64,000 bases of DNA. Origin: Candidatus Zhuqueibacterota bacterium (lineage in GTDB: Bacteria > Zhuqueibacterota > Zhuqueibacteria > Oceanimicrobiales > Oceanimicrobiaceae). The DNA lies in assembly GCA_029261995.1 (NCBI GenBank), contig JAJDAF010000036.1, forward strand, positions 186,001 to 250,000, in the 5' to 3' direction. The translations under genes were made by a program, and so were the position numbers. Positions 9,137 through 17,685 of this stretch are shown one piece after another. Each line of letters starts with the position of its first letter. Within the stretch, counting starts at the first letter, position 1. The notes below the pieces were generated by a model that saw only the letters and a list, made by a program, of their open reading frames with translations, did not search any database and was not told the DNA's origin.

Positions 9137-10123
9137 TCAGAAAGCAATTGCCGCTGTCAAGCGGCTGGCATTGCCCAAACGACCAAAGTCGGTATATGAA
9201 ACATCCAATGTCAGGTCCACAACGTTCACAGGCATCGCCAGCCCGGCTCCAAAAGCAAAAGATTCCTCATCGACATTGACACGGTATCCTCCGCGCAACG
9301 CCAGCATGCCCTGCCACCAATATTCCAATCCAATGTTGAAGGTCTCTGCATTGTCATTCAGGTGATTGAGCTGAACTGAGGATGTAATCTTGTGCGATTC
9401 ATTGTCAATGAACTCAGTCGCGAAGCCTATACGAAAGATAGTTGGCGGCGAAAAATCCTGGAAGCTATCGATCGTCGTTCCGTCTCTCAACTCCAGGGAG
9501 CCTGAAGGTCTGATGTTGGTTCCGAAGTTAGTAACTGAAACCGCAAAACGGGACGAGCCGAACCCGGTCTTGAAAAATGTGCCGAAATCGATAAAGAGGT
9601 TGCGGGCATGCAACACGTCGAGCGTTTCGTCGATGTACTTGAGACCGAAACCTATGCTGAACCTGTCTGTCATCTGGCGACCATAAGTCACCCCGATCGC
9701 AATATCGCCAAATGATACGTATCTGCCTGTACCCAGCGGTTGAAACTCGGTGGTCTCTTCGAAGTCATCTGTACGAAGTGAGATGAGGCTGATACCGATT
9801 GCGGAGAACGGGCCGAGCCGATGCACGTATCCAAGAAAATCGTGCTCAACATCGACGGGCCAGTTGGTGTGTGAAAAGACGAATTGATTCTTCTTGACTT
9901 GTGCAATGCCCGCTGGATTCCAATACATGGCCGAGGCATCGTCGGCGATCGCCACAAATGACTCGCCCATTCCCACCGCGCGCCCGCCGACACCGATCTT
10001 CAGGAATTGCGCCATGGCTGTTCCGGCACGTTGGCTGCCAAGGACGGGAAGCAGTTGGGCGTATCCAGCCTGAGTGCAGCAGGCGACAAGAGCTAAGACA
10101 ACAAAGGTTATTTTCGATTTCAT
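9137..10123 (-). CDS. PorV/PorQ-family outer-membrane beta-barrel protein
   Basis: A 328-residue protein with signal peptide (FVVLALVACCTQAGYAQ). The N-terminal signature GVGGRAVGMGESFVAIADDASAMYWNPAGIA is typical of the UPF0164/PorV-PorQ FadL-like family. Alternating strands follow to the C-terminal AAIAF. In type IX secretion, PorV shuttles cargo from the translocon to the attachment machinery; paralogues beside a TonB receptor and sorting-domain proteins may serve specific cargo (inference). It begins 5 bases after the TonB receptor stop, with no separate ribosome site visible, so translation is probably coupled. Confidence 0.88.
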   Translation of the reverse strand: MKSKITFVVLALVACCTQAGYAQLLPVLGSQRAGTAMAQFLKIGVGGRAVGMGESFVAIADDASAMYWNPAGIAQVKKNQFVFSHTNWPVDVEHDFLGYVHRLGPFSAIGISLISLRTDDFEETTEFQPLGTGRYVSFGDIAIGVTYGRQMTDRFSIGFGLKYIDETLDVLHARNLFIDFGTFFKTGFGSSRFAVSVTNFGTNIRPSGSLELRDGTTIDSFQDFSPPTIFRIGFATEFIDNESHKITSSVQLNHLNDNAETFNIGLEYWWQGMLALRGGYRVNVDEESFAFGAGLAMPVNVVDLTLDVSYTDFGRLGNASRLTAAIAF

Positions 10124-10128
10124 GGCAT

Positions 10129-12993
10129 TTAGAACTTGACTGACAAGCCTACTTTTATGTTTCGTTGTGTTAGGTACCGCGCAGGGTTGAACGGAAACGG
10201 CGACACAGGCGCTTGCGTTTCCGGGAAGAGCGGGTCATTGAATGAAGTCGGCGTCGGATCGCCGAATTCATAGGCGCTCCCCGTGACCGGATTGATAACT
10301 TGCGGATTCTTGCGGTCCAGCAAATTCTCGACCTCTACTGAGAAGGTATATTGCAGGGCCATAATATTGAAGTACTTCTCAAAATTGAGGTTGACCCAAA
10401 ACCACTTTTGGCCGACTGCTCCAAACGGATCGTCGGGCGAGCCGTCAAGGTCCTGGTCATTGGAAAACTGCGGCCGGCCACTCGGAAGAAACAGACCAGT
10501 GGCGAATTGCGGCGTGTAGCGCTTGCCCGCCTGCGCAAAAAGCCGGACGTTCAGATTCCAGTTGTCCGGCATCTTAACCCCGAAGAACTCCGGGCCCTGC
10601 CCTTTGTCCAAATTGAAGTTGGCTACGGCGCTGACTTGCCACGGCCGGTCCCAAACGAGCAAATCCTCTGTGATCGGTTTCTCATTCAAAGTTCCCTGCG
10701 CCACGAGAAACGCATCGTCGGGCGATGAACTCTTTCCTGTCGCGATGCTGTACGACCCACTTATCGAGCCCGACAGAAACCGACTCGGCCGTGTGCGATA
10801 CTCAACCTCGATACCCCGGGAGCGCGCGTAATCGAGATTCAGATAAGTCGTAAACGACCGCCCGGAAAGCCTGCCGGACCCCCGAAAATTGATCGTGGTT
10901 ACATAGTCAAAAATGTCGCGATAAAAAGCGGTGAGCGTCAGCACGTCATTGTCGCTGAACTTCTGGCGCAGACCGAATTCATAGGCGACGGTCGTTTCGT
11001 AGTCTAGATTCGGGTTGCCAAATTTCTGAAAGGTGGATTTGGAGCTGTTCTCGCCCAGTTTGGAGTAGAGAAACTGTGGCTTGGGCTGTTTCGAAAAATG
11101 GCCATAAGAGAAGAAAAGCATCAGGTTATCGGACATCGGATGCGAGACGCCGATTCGAGGACTGAGCCTGCTTCTATATCTTCTTCCGAAAAGCGCGTTG
11201 GTGTCATCAAGAAACTGTTTACGAGTGTCGTCGGAAATCGTCACAATTTCGGGATTGGCAACCGCATCTTCAACAAGCTTCCCCGGAAACCAGTAGTCCA
11301 TTCGAAGTCCGAGGTTTGCAATCAATCCTTTGAATCGTAGCTGATCCTGCACATACATGCTGCCGTATGCCGGACTGACCTTGTAGATATCATTGTTTAG
11401 CCCAAGTCCGCCAAACCATGGGCGCACAATGTCAATCATCTGCATGTCCGCAAAGGTAGAGGTCACGCCGGCCTTGAACTCGTGAGCCTTGTTGCCAAAA
11501 TGCCTGGTGATGTCGAATTTCAGCGTGTATTCTTCAATATGATGGTCATGCCAGGTCTCACCATCACCGAAATCCCAGAAACCGTCTCCGGGTATCACTG
11601 ACACAATCGAGCTGTCGCGATTGAAGAGGTACTCGATGGGATTGGTGACAATATCCTGAGGTTCTTCCATTTCCGTCCAATGCTTGCCGTTGACGTCGCT
11701 GCGCAGATGACTGAAGAATCGTGAAAATTTCAGCTCATAAAAAGTCTGCGTGTTGATCGTGTGGGTCCATGATAACGCCAACTGCTTATTGATATGGGTG
11801 AAAGTATTGAAGTTATCCAGGTTTTCAGAATACCTGAAAGGGAAGCCCGGCTGCGGTTCGACAAATTCGAGATTGGTTTGGAGCGACCTCGTATTTTGAT
11901 TGATCGCTACGGATTGATTTCCGCTCAATGTGAGTTTGATTGTTGGCGACACTTTGTAGGTCAGCTTCAGGAATCCGGACCAATTGTTCTGTTGTTTTGG
12001 AGCAAATCGGCTACCGTGGAACGTCGATGAGAAAAGTTGTCTCGCCGACTTTTCCAAATAGGTATCGCTGGTCATCATGAAGAGATTGCCCAGGAATGAC
12101 AACTGGCCCGGCAACCGAATGCCCAGAGCCGGCAGTATCTTTTGTGTCAGCGGCTCCGGTCCACTCAGACTGGCTTCCACAATGTCGGTGTTGAAACTGT
12201 GCCTGTTCTCATCACTGAAAGCACCTACCAGGAAGGCGTCAGAGCCTATTCCTCCAAAATGATCGCGCTTGTAAGTCAAACCGCCAGTATAGGCGTCGCC
12301 GCCTTCTCTTGTCTTTATGTTGATGATGCCAGACATGGCTTGGCCATATTCGGCGTTGAAGCCGCCCGTAATGACCTCCAACTCTTCAATTGACTGTGTG
12401 CTCAATTCAAGTCCGAATCCGGTCCCTGAAAATGCATCCTGGACGGAAATGCCATCGACCAACAACGCGTTTTCGTGCGCACGCCCACCACGGATGTGGA
12501 TGGCGTCGTCGCTTTTCGTGATCCCAACCTGGTTTGCTATGATATCCCGGACCGATTCCACAGCTTCAACTTCAATCTCCCGCCGCGACAAACTCCTTCG
12601 ACTGGCGGTCTCTTCGATATCAAACAACGGTTTCTCGCCAATCACAACAAGCTCCTGACCAAGGGCGAGAATCGTTTCTTCAAGTTTGAAGTCAAGACTG
12701 GTCGTTTCAGCGGCCTGAATCATAACGCCGGTATGTTGGACCTGTTTGTAGCCAATCATGCTTACTTCAACGGTGTATGTTCCCGGGCTCAGATTGAGAA
12801 TGGTGTAGTTTCCGTCAAGGTCAGTGGCGGCGCCGTGATAGGTGCCCTGAACCATAACATTGACTCCAGGAAGTGATTCGCCCGACTTGGCATCGGTGAT
12901 GCTTCCCTTGAGCGTACCTTTAGTCTGGGGGTAAGCCAGGCTCACACTGAGCAGCACGAGAGGTAAAAACAACGCTTCGATCTTAAACTTCAT
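10129..12993 (-). CDS. TonB-dependent receptor with carboxypeptidase-regulatory domain
   Basis: A 954-residue protein with signal peptide (LFLPLVLLSVSLAYPQ). A CarboxypepD_reg-like domain spans about residues 23-115 (GTLKGSITDAKSGESLPGVNV, DLDGNYTILNLSPGTYTVEV). A plug spans about 125-240 (IHIRGGRAHENALLVDGIS, SIEELEVITGGFNAEYGQA, SGIINIKTREGG). A large barrel ends IKVGLSVKF with terminal Phe. An AGGTG ribosome site lies six bases before the ATG. It is gene 4 of the aptamer-2 operon. It differs clearly from the receptor at 2431-5625, so the two aptamer-linked receptors are not recent duplicates. Ligand unknown. Confidence 0.92.
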   Translation of the reverse strand: MKFKIEALFLPLVLLSVSLAYPQTKGTLKGSITDAKSGESLPGVNVMVQGTYHGAATDLDGNYTILNLSPGTYTVEVSMIGYKQVQHTGVMIQAAETTSLDFKLEETILALGQELVVIGEKPLFDIEETASRRSLSRREIEVEAVESVRDIIANQVGITKSDDAIHIRGGRAHENALLVDGISVQDAFSGTGFGLELSTQSIEELEVITGGFNAEYGQAMSGIINIKTREGGDAYTGGLTYKRDHFGGIGSDAFLVGAFSDENRHSFNTDIVEASLSGPEPLTQKILPALGIRLPGQLSFLGNLFMMTSDTYLEKSARQLFSSTFHGSRFAPKQQNNWSGFLKLTYKVSPTIKLTLSGNQSVAINQNTRSLQTNLEFVEPQPGFPFRYSENLDNFNTFTHINKQLALSWTHTINTQTFYELKFSRFFSHLRSDVNGKHWTEMEEPQDIVTNPIEYLFNRDSSIVSVIPGDGFWDFGDGETWHDHHIEEYTLKFDITRHFGNKAHEFKAGVTSTFADMQMIDIVRPWFGGLGLNNDIYKVSPAYGSMYVQDQLRFKGLIANLGLRMDYWFPGKLVEDAVANPEIVTISDDTRKQFLDDTNALFGRRYRSRLSPRIGVSHPMSDNLMLFFSYGHFSKQPKPQFLYSKLGENSSKSTFQKFGNPNLDYETTVAYEFGLRQKFSDNDVLTLTAFYRDIFDYVTTINFRGSGRLSGRSFTTYLNLDYARSRGIEVEYRTRPSRFLSGSISGSYSIATGKSSSPDDAFLVAQGTLNEKPITEDLLVWDRPWQVSAVANFNLDKGQGPEFFGVKMPDNWNLNVRLFAQAGKRYTPQFATGLFLPSGRPQFSNDQDLDGSPDDPFGAVGQKWFWVNLNFEKYFNIMALQYTFSVEVENLLDRKNPQVINPVTGSAYEFGDPTPTSFNDPLFPETQAPVSPFPFNPARYLTQRNIKVGLSVKF

Positions 12994-13164
12994 AACAACA
13001 CCTGTTCAATTAAGCTAGTCTGTTGCAGTCCAGGCGCTTGGCGCCAAACATCGACCCCGTCCCGAAGAGGCAGGGCAACAGTTAAACATTCTCTTGTGGC
13101 GCCCAAGGCACCATCGTCTTCTAAAGAATAGCTCGGCGCTCCTCCTGTTTGTCTGGTGTATGAC

Positions 13165-14541
13165 TCACTCTCCGAGAACGTCAACCAGTAGAATCCGAAA
13201 CAGCGTTGGAACAGTCTCCTGGCCATTCAAGACCGCTAGCGGCAACCCCCAGAATACAAAATTCTGGTCGGCGTTGATGACCGCCATCGGTGGCGTGCCT
13301 GGCCAGGCGCTTGAACTCGGCAAGGTGTACATCGTTTGCGAGCTGATTTTCGGTACCACCGGAAAGACATTGGGGATGATTGCGGTATTGACCTGCAAGT
13401 CGGGCAATCCGAGGGCCGCATAATCCGTAGTCGGCACGATCAACTGGTTTCGGGTAATCCGGCTAATCCTGATACCGAGGCTGTCTGCCGGCGAGAAGTC
13501 AAGCGGATCTCCCTGGTTGCTGCTAAATTCCCTGAAGCTTGTAGACATCAGTACTTTGCCGCCCTCTTCTATGAATGTCGGAAGCGCGGCTTGCGCTTTG
13601 TCCAAAGTCGGGCCGGTGTCAGCATACCAAAAGATACGATCAAACAGTTTGAGCGTCAGTAGAAAGGCGCGCACTGTCGGAGGCTCGAGGGCGCTGCCAT
13701 TGCTCTTGATGTCCCAAACATCAACCGGTCCGACGATCTCCTGGACTGTTGATTTATAAAAGCTATCTGTATTATCAGCGGTATTATGGTCATCGACCAT
13801 GAGAAAATTGCTGCTCGGTTCTCTGACGAACCAGACGTTGTCTTGCTCTCTCGGCATTCTGATGAGAGCACTCTTGGCGCCGGCGAGGTCTACTGCTCGC
13901 AAGAAAAAAACATGCTCGCCTCCCACCAGTTCGGTCAGAACAACGGAAGTGGTGGTTCCATCGACATCTATCCAGGCAGATTCATCTGTCGTATCATCCA
14001 GAACATACTGGTACTTGGAAATCGTATCATCGCCATCCAGATCGGTGCCGGTCCACACGAACTCCGCAACAGTAAAAGTCGATTCAGGCACATCGGTACC
14101 AACTGGAAAATCGACGACCGGCCGGGTATTGATGACTGGAAAGTCCTGAACTGCGCCGTTCGGGTCCGCGGCGCCTTCATCATCGATTGCCTTGACCCAA
14201 AAGGAGAATACCGTGTCTCTTCCAGCCAGACTCAACGTGAACGTCTCCTGTGTCGCAGTGGTGAACGTCCAGGAGAGACTGGAACTGTTTTCGTTCCACT
14301 CTTCTACGTTTTCAGCGTTTGGATTGAACGTAAAAATGAACCCCTTGACGATGCCGTCAGGATCGTCGCCCCACCAATTCAGGGTTTGCCTGCTGATCGT
14401 CGCGCTGAGATCTTTGTCAGAAAAGATGGACAAAAATGTGCTGGGTGGCTGATTCGGTTTTGGATTGTCACTGAAGTCTTCCGTACAACCGCCGAAAGCG
14501 GCAAGCAGGAATATTATGACAAAAGTATTCTGAATTTTCAC
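13165..14541 (-). CDS. Fibronectin/Ig-like lipoprotein of unknown function
   Basis: Starting at GTG 14539-14541 gives a lipoprotein signal (KIQNTFVIIFLLAAFGGC) and a 458-residue product; longer frames lack a reasonable start. The region after the Cys is Pro/Asn-rich. It is followed by two beta-sandwich-like segments (TLNWWGDDPDGIVKGFIFTF, FVWTGTDLDGDDTISKYQYVLDD, VGGEHVFFLRAVDLAG) and a C-terminal alpha/beta part (NFLMVDDHNTADN, KLFDRIFWYADTGPTLDKAQAALPTFIEEGGKVLMSTSF) that resembles a class I amidotransferase-like or DUF4350-type Rossmann layer without visible catalytic residues. Third gene of the aptamer-2 operon. Such lipoproteins are common in FCB genomes but have no assigned role. Confidence 0.78.
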   Translation of the reverse strand: MKIQNTFVIIFLLAAFGGCTEDFSDNPKPNQPPSTFLSIFSDKDLSATISRQTLNWWGDDPDGIVKGFIFTFNPNAENVEEWNENSSSLSWTFTTATQETFTLSLAGRDTVFSFWVKAIDDEGAADPNGAVQDFPVINTRPVVDFPVGTDVPESTFTVAEFVWTGTDLDGDDTISKYQYVLDDTTDESAWIDVDGTTTSVVLTELVGGEHVFFLRAVDLAGAKSALIRMPREQDNVWFVREPSSNFLMVDDHNTADNTDSFYKSTVQEIVGPVDVWDIKSNGSALEPPTVRAFLLTLKLFDRIFWYADTGPTLDKAQAALPTFIEEGGKVLMSTSFREFSSNQGDPLDFSPADSLGIRISRITRNQLIVPTTDYAALGLPDLQVNTAIIPNVFPVVPKISSQTMYTLPSSSAWPGTPPMAVINADQNFVFWGLPLAVLNGQETVPTLFRILLVDVLGE

Positions 14542-14580
14542 GGTTTTGTGCTTAATTGAGTTGCGGTTAAAGCTATAATT

Positions 14581-14625
14581 GTCAGGCTGTCCACAGAGCC
14601 AGTTTCGGCTCTGAGACAGCCTGAC
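14581..14625. repeat. Long perfect hairpin in the intercistronic gap of the aptamer-2 operon
   Basis: Outer arms GTCAGGCTGTC / GACAGCCTGAC (11 bp) enclose a second perfect stem CAGAGCC / GGCTCTG. There is no T run in the direction of transcription (minus), so it is more likely an mRNA-stability or processing element than a terminator for this operon. Confidence 0.7.
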
Positions 14626-14714
14626 TTTTAGGTCATCGTGAAACTTCCGGCTGCTTGCGCCAACAGGTTTAACACACATCCCGCTGTTCGTCAAGAGCTA
14701 CCGGAAAATCTCTC

Positions 14715-17552
14715 TTATTTCAAGAACAACATCTTCTGAACCTTGACAAAATCGGCTGCCTGCATCTTGTAGATGTAAACACCACTGGCAACCGGTCTAC
14801 CGAGATCATTCCTGCCGCTCCAGATCACGCTGTGTGCTCCTGGTGACGTCACCTTGTCGATCAGGGTCTTGACCCTTTGACCGAGAACGTTGAAAATCTC
14901 GATCTTGACGTCTCCAAGCTCCGCAACCTGATAACGTATCGTTGTTTCCGGGTTGAACGGATTCGGAAAATTCTGAGCCAGAGCAAATGACACCGGAATT
15001 GCGCCATCATCAACCGAGGTCGTGGTAGTGACCACGTCATCGTTGTTTCTGGGAATCATCTTGTAGTTGCCGAACGAGAAGTACTGAATGCCGGTGATGG
15101 ACTCAATCTCCTGGTCCTGGACAAATGCCGTGTCCAGGTTGCCGCGGAAATTGCCCAGATCATCAACGCGCAATCCTCCGCTGCCATCATCGATGACAAA
15201 TTCGCCAAAATTGCTGCTGCCATCGGCGAACGGATTGGTGACCGTCACATTCTCAGCCCGCATGAGCATGCCTTCCCACTGCTCGGCTGTTGCCGCGCCA
15301 GTGGCGAGATTGCCGGTTTGTTCTACAATCGGGCCTGGCACTGGATTGCCGCTGCTGTTGACGACCGCGCTGGTTACGTTGAAGATTTGCGTTTCTCCGA
15401 ACCGTTCTCTAACGGTTCCCGTGACCGTCACCTCGTCACCGAGCTTGACATTGTTGACGTTGTCCTGCACGGAGATGCCGTGCCACGGCTCGACGCCATC
15501 CTGAATAAAGTAGAAGGAAAAGTCGCTCGAGTCAGTGGTTGCGATGCCGGTCACAGTGACATCAAGACCAGAATAGCTCGAGTTGCCAGTCGCGAACGGC
15601 GTGAATTGCAGATCGAAAACTCCCAGACCCGCATCCCTGACAAAGTAGAAGAACTTCGCAGCGGCGGTGTCGCCTGGCGCTACGGTATTAGCGCCATCAG
15701 TGTCGGCCGCGGTCAGGAAGAAATCGACTTGCGCACCGTCGGCTTGGGCGGGAATCACGCCTTCCCAATTATTGTCGCTTGGGTTGGTCATCGTGACTGC
15801 CGTGAACGCGCCGCCATCCACGCGAAAATTCACTTCAGCGCTGGCAACGGATGTTTGGGCATCGGCAATGGTTGCTGAGACGACAACAGCATCCGTAGAA
15901 GTAACGGCTACCGGGTTGCGGGACACAGACGCAATCTCAGGCGGCGAAGAGGCGACTTCAATCGCATCAAAGCTGACGGGGTTGATGGTTGTGCGGCCTT
16001 GTCCACCGGTTATGACATCGCGCATAAAGCCTGTCACGTTGATCTTGGTGCCAGCGGGAAATCCTGGCCAAACACCGCTGTTGCTATCAAGAAAGGTTCG
16101 CAGATCGAAAAAGTAATCGTCGATAGCAATCTGTCCGTCATCGCCACCGGCTATCATAATGTTGCCCGGTTGGCCTGCGAAGTTACTCAAGACGGTGAGG
16201 CCTTCAAAGCGCACGAGCGTACTTTCAAATCGCTCGGTCAAGCGCGGATCTTCCGAACTGCCCGTGGCGCCGATGTCGCCTGGCGTGAGCACGATCGGGT
16301 CTGGAGTCGCCAAACCAAAATCCAGGAAATCAACCGGAGTTACCGGGTCGGTTATCAGAATAAATTGTGAGATACTCTGGGTACTAGCATTGGTTGGGAA
16401 TTCACCTACAACTCCCGAAAAACGAACCTTGTCACCAGGTTGCGCCGAAGACAAGAGCGTACCCTCAGCCGTGGTATCATTTTGAATGACAAAATAGCCG
16501 CTCCACGGGCCGCCGCGCTCATCCTGGATAAATGCACCCCAGCGCGCACCGAGGTTAAGCTCCCTGGTGCCGTGCATAACGATTCCCGTAACGCTCAAGG
16601 TGTCGCCGAGGAACGGCGAGTCCTCGTTTGCGTCGGCGCTGATGCTGTCTGCTCGGACGAAATTAATGTCAGCAATGGTCAGGCTGTCGGCAGCGGATTT
16701 CTTGCCGAGCGCCCGGTATCCTGGGGTGGCCGGCTCATTGATGCTCCAAATGCCTCCCATCCAGGAAGTGTTCTCGCTGGTTTCGTCGTGGCCAGCGATG
16801 CCGTTGCCGGCGCTCCAGTTCTCAACATCCTCCAAATCAAGACGCCTTTGTGCGGTCAAGTCGGCATCATGTGGGTTTCCATCATCATCGTTGTCTGTAT
16901 TCACGATGTATTGGTCGGCTATGGGTGTGTCAGCGAGATAGGTTGAGCTGTCCGTGTCGGCATCCGGGCCATCAATAGAGACGCCGGTCTTGTCAACAGC
17001 TTCGGCCTTATCGCCCCACACGAGGTAATCGACATCCTTAACAAGATCGCTCGCGCCGTCCCAGTAGTAAAGAACAACGAATTCACCGCTATTCGAGAGT
17101 CCGCCCTGGCCGCCAATACTGCCATCCGTCGCCTCAAGCATGTCTGGAATAGCATCGGCGGTGGCGCCATCCTCGAACAACTCATAGGTTGGGTCCACGC
17201 CGTAGGTGGCGGCAAAATTGTCGCTTCCGTTGAGCGCTACCGTCTGATGTTCACCAGCGGCAATCATGGCGCCGGCTGGAAACTGGGCATGGAAATCTCC
17301 AAATCCACCGCCGCCACCGCCACCTTCAACAATGTTGTAGTAGAAGGTTCCGCCACCGGCAAAAGTGGCATCTGTAAGGTAGTAGTTGGTTAGATCGATG
17401 GCGGCATCGGTCGGGTTGTAGATTTCAATGAACTCACCGGCAGTGGGCTCTACCGCAAATTCAGAAATCAGCAAATGTCCCGGACTTTGCGCTGTTGCCA
17501 TGGGGACCGATAGCAACATACTCAGAAACGCTACAACTAACAATCTGTTCAT
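14715..17552 (-). CDS. Secreted lamin-tail-domain protein with OB-fold-like segments and T9SS sorting domain
   Basis: A 945-residue protein with signal peptide (LLVVAFLSMLLSVPMATAQ). A lamin-tail domain spans about residues 27-200 (LLISEFAVEPTAGEFIEIYNP, NYYLTDATFAGGGTF, SGEFVVLYYWD). Two OB-fold-like regions follow (about 300-440 and 660-800: GDTLSVTGIVMHGTRELN, GDKVRFSGVVGEF; GDEVTVTGTVRERFGETQIF), with an Ig-like stretch between. The last ~80 residues are a sorting domain (NFPNPFNPETTIRYQV to KMLFLK). A poly-Gly run occurs near residue 78. Lamin-tail and such OB-folds often accompany extracellular nucleases of the YhcR type; no nuclease catalytic domain is visible here, so a nucleic-acid-binding surface role is only an inference. 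GGAGGA ribosome site before the ATG. Gene 2 of the aptamer-2 operon. Confidence 0.83.
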   Translation of the reverse strand: MNRLLVVAFLSMLLSVPMATAQSPGHLLISEFAVEPTAGEFIEIYNPTDAAIDLTNYYLTDATFAGGGTFYYNIVEGGGGGGGFGDFHAQFPAGAMIAAGEHQTVALNGSDNFAATYGVDPTYELFEDGATADAIPDMLEATDGSIGGQGGLSNSGEFVVLYYWDGASDLVKDVDYLVWGDKAEAVDKTGVSIDGPDADTDSSTYLADTPIADQYIVNTDNDDDGNPHDADLTAQRRLDLEDVENWSAGNGIAGHDETSENTSWMGGIWSINEPATPGYRALGKKSAADSLTIADINFVRADSISADANEDSPFLGDTLSVTGIVMHGTRELNLGARWGAFIQDERGGPWSGYFVIQNDTTAEGTLLSSAQPGDKVRFSGVVGEFPTNASTQSISQFILITDPVTPVDFLDFGLATPDPIVLTPGDIGATGSSEDPRLTERFESTLVRFEGLTVLSNFAGQPGNIMIAGGDDGQIAIDDYFFDLRTFLDSNSGVWPGFPAGTKINVTGFMRDVITGGQGRTTINPVSFDAIEVASSPPEIASVSRNPVAVTSTDAVVVSATIADAQTSVASAEVNFRVDGGAFTAVTMTNPSDNNWEGVIPAQADGAQVDFFLTAADTDGANTVAPGDTAAAKFFYFVRDAGLGVFDLQFTPFATGNSSYSGLDVTVTGIATTDSSDFSFYFIQDGVEPWHGISVQDNVNNVKLGDEVTVTGTVRERFGETQIFNVTSAVVNSSGNPVPGPIVEQTGNLATGAATAEQWEGMLMRAENVTVTNPFADGSSNFGEFVIDDGSGGLRVDDLGNFRGNLDTAFVQDQEIESITGIQYFSFGNYKMIPRNNDDVVTTTTSVDDGAIPVSFALAQNFPNPFNPETTIRYQVAELGDVKIEIFNVLGQRVKTLIDKVTSPGAHSVIWSGRNDLGRPVASGVYIYKMQAADFVKVQKMLFLK

Positions 17553-17685
17553 CGTACTCTCCTCCGTTGAATAATGAGCTGGATGGGATTGGATTTGTTT
17601 TGTCCGCTACTCTTGGTGAGTTCCTTTCCTGGTTTGGTGGGTATTGATAGTTGCTTAATCCGCCTTTACCAGACGTACAGGAAGT

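Noticed and set aside
13786-14559. A 257-codon plus-strand open frame
   Set aside because: Shadow of the lipoprotein gene on the minus strand; composition is not protein-like and no start signal is visible.
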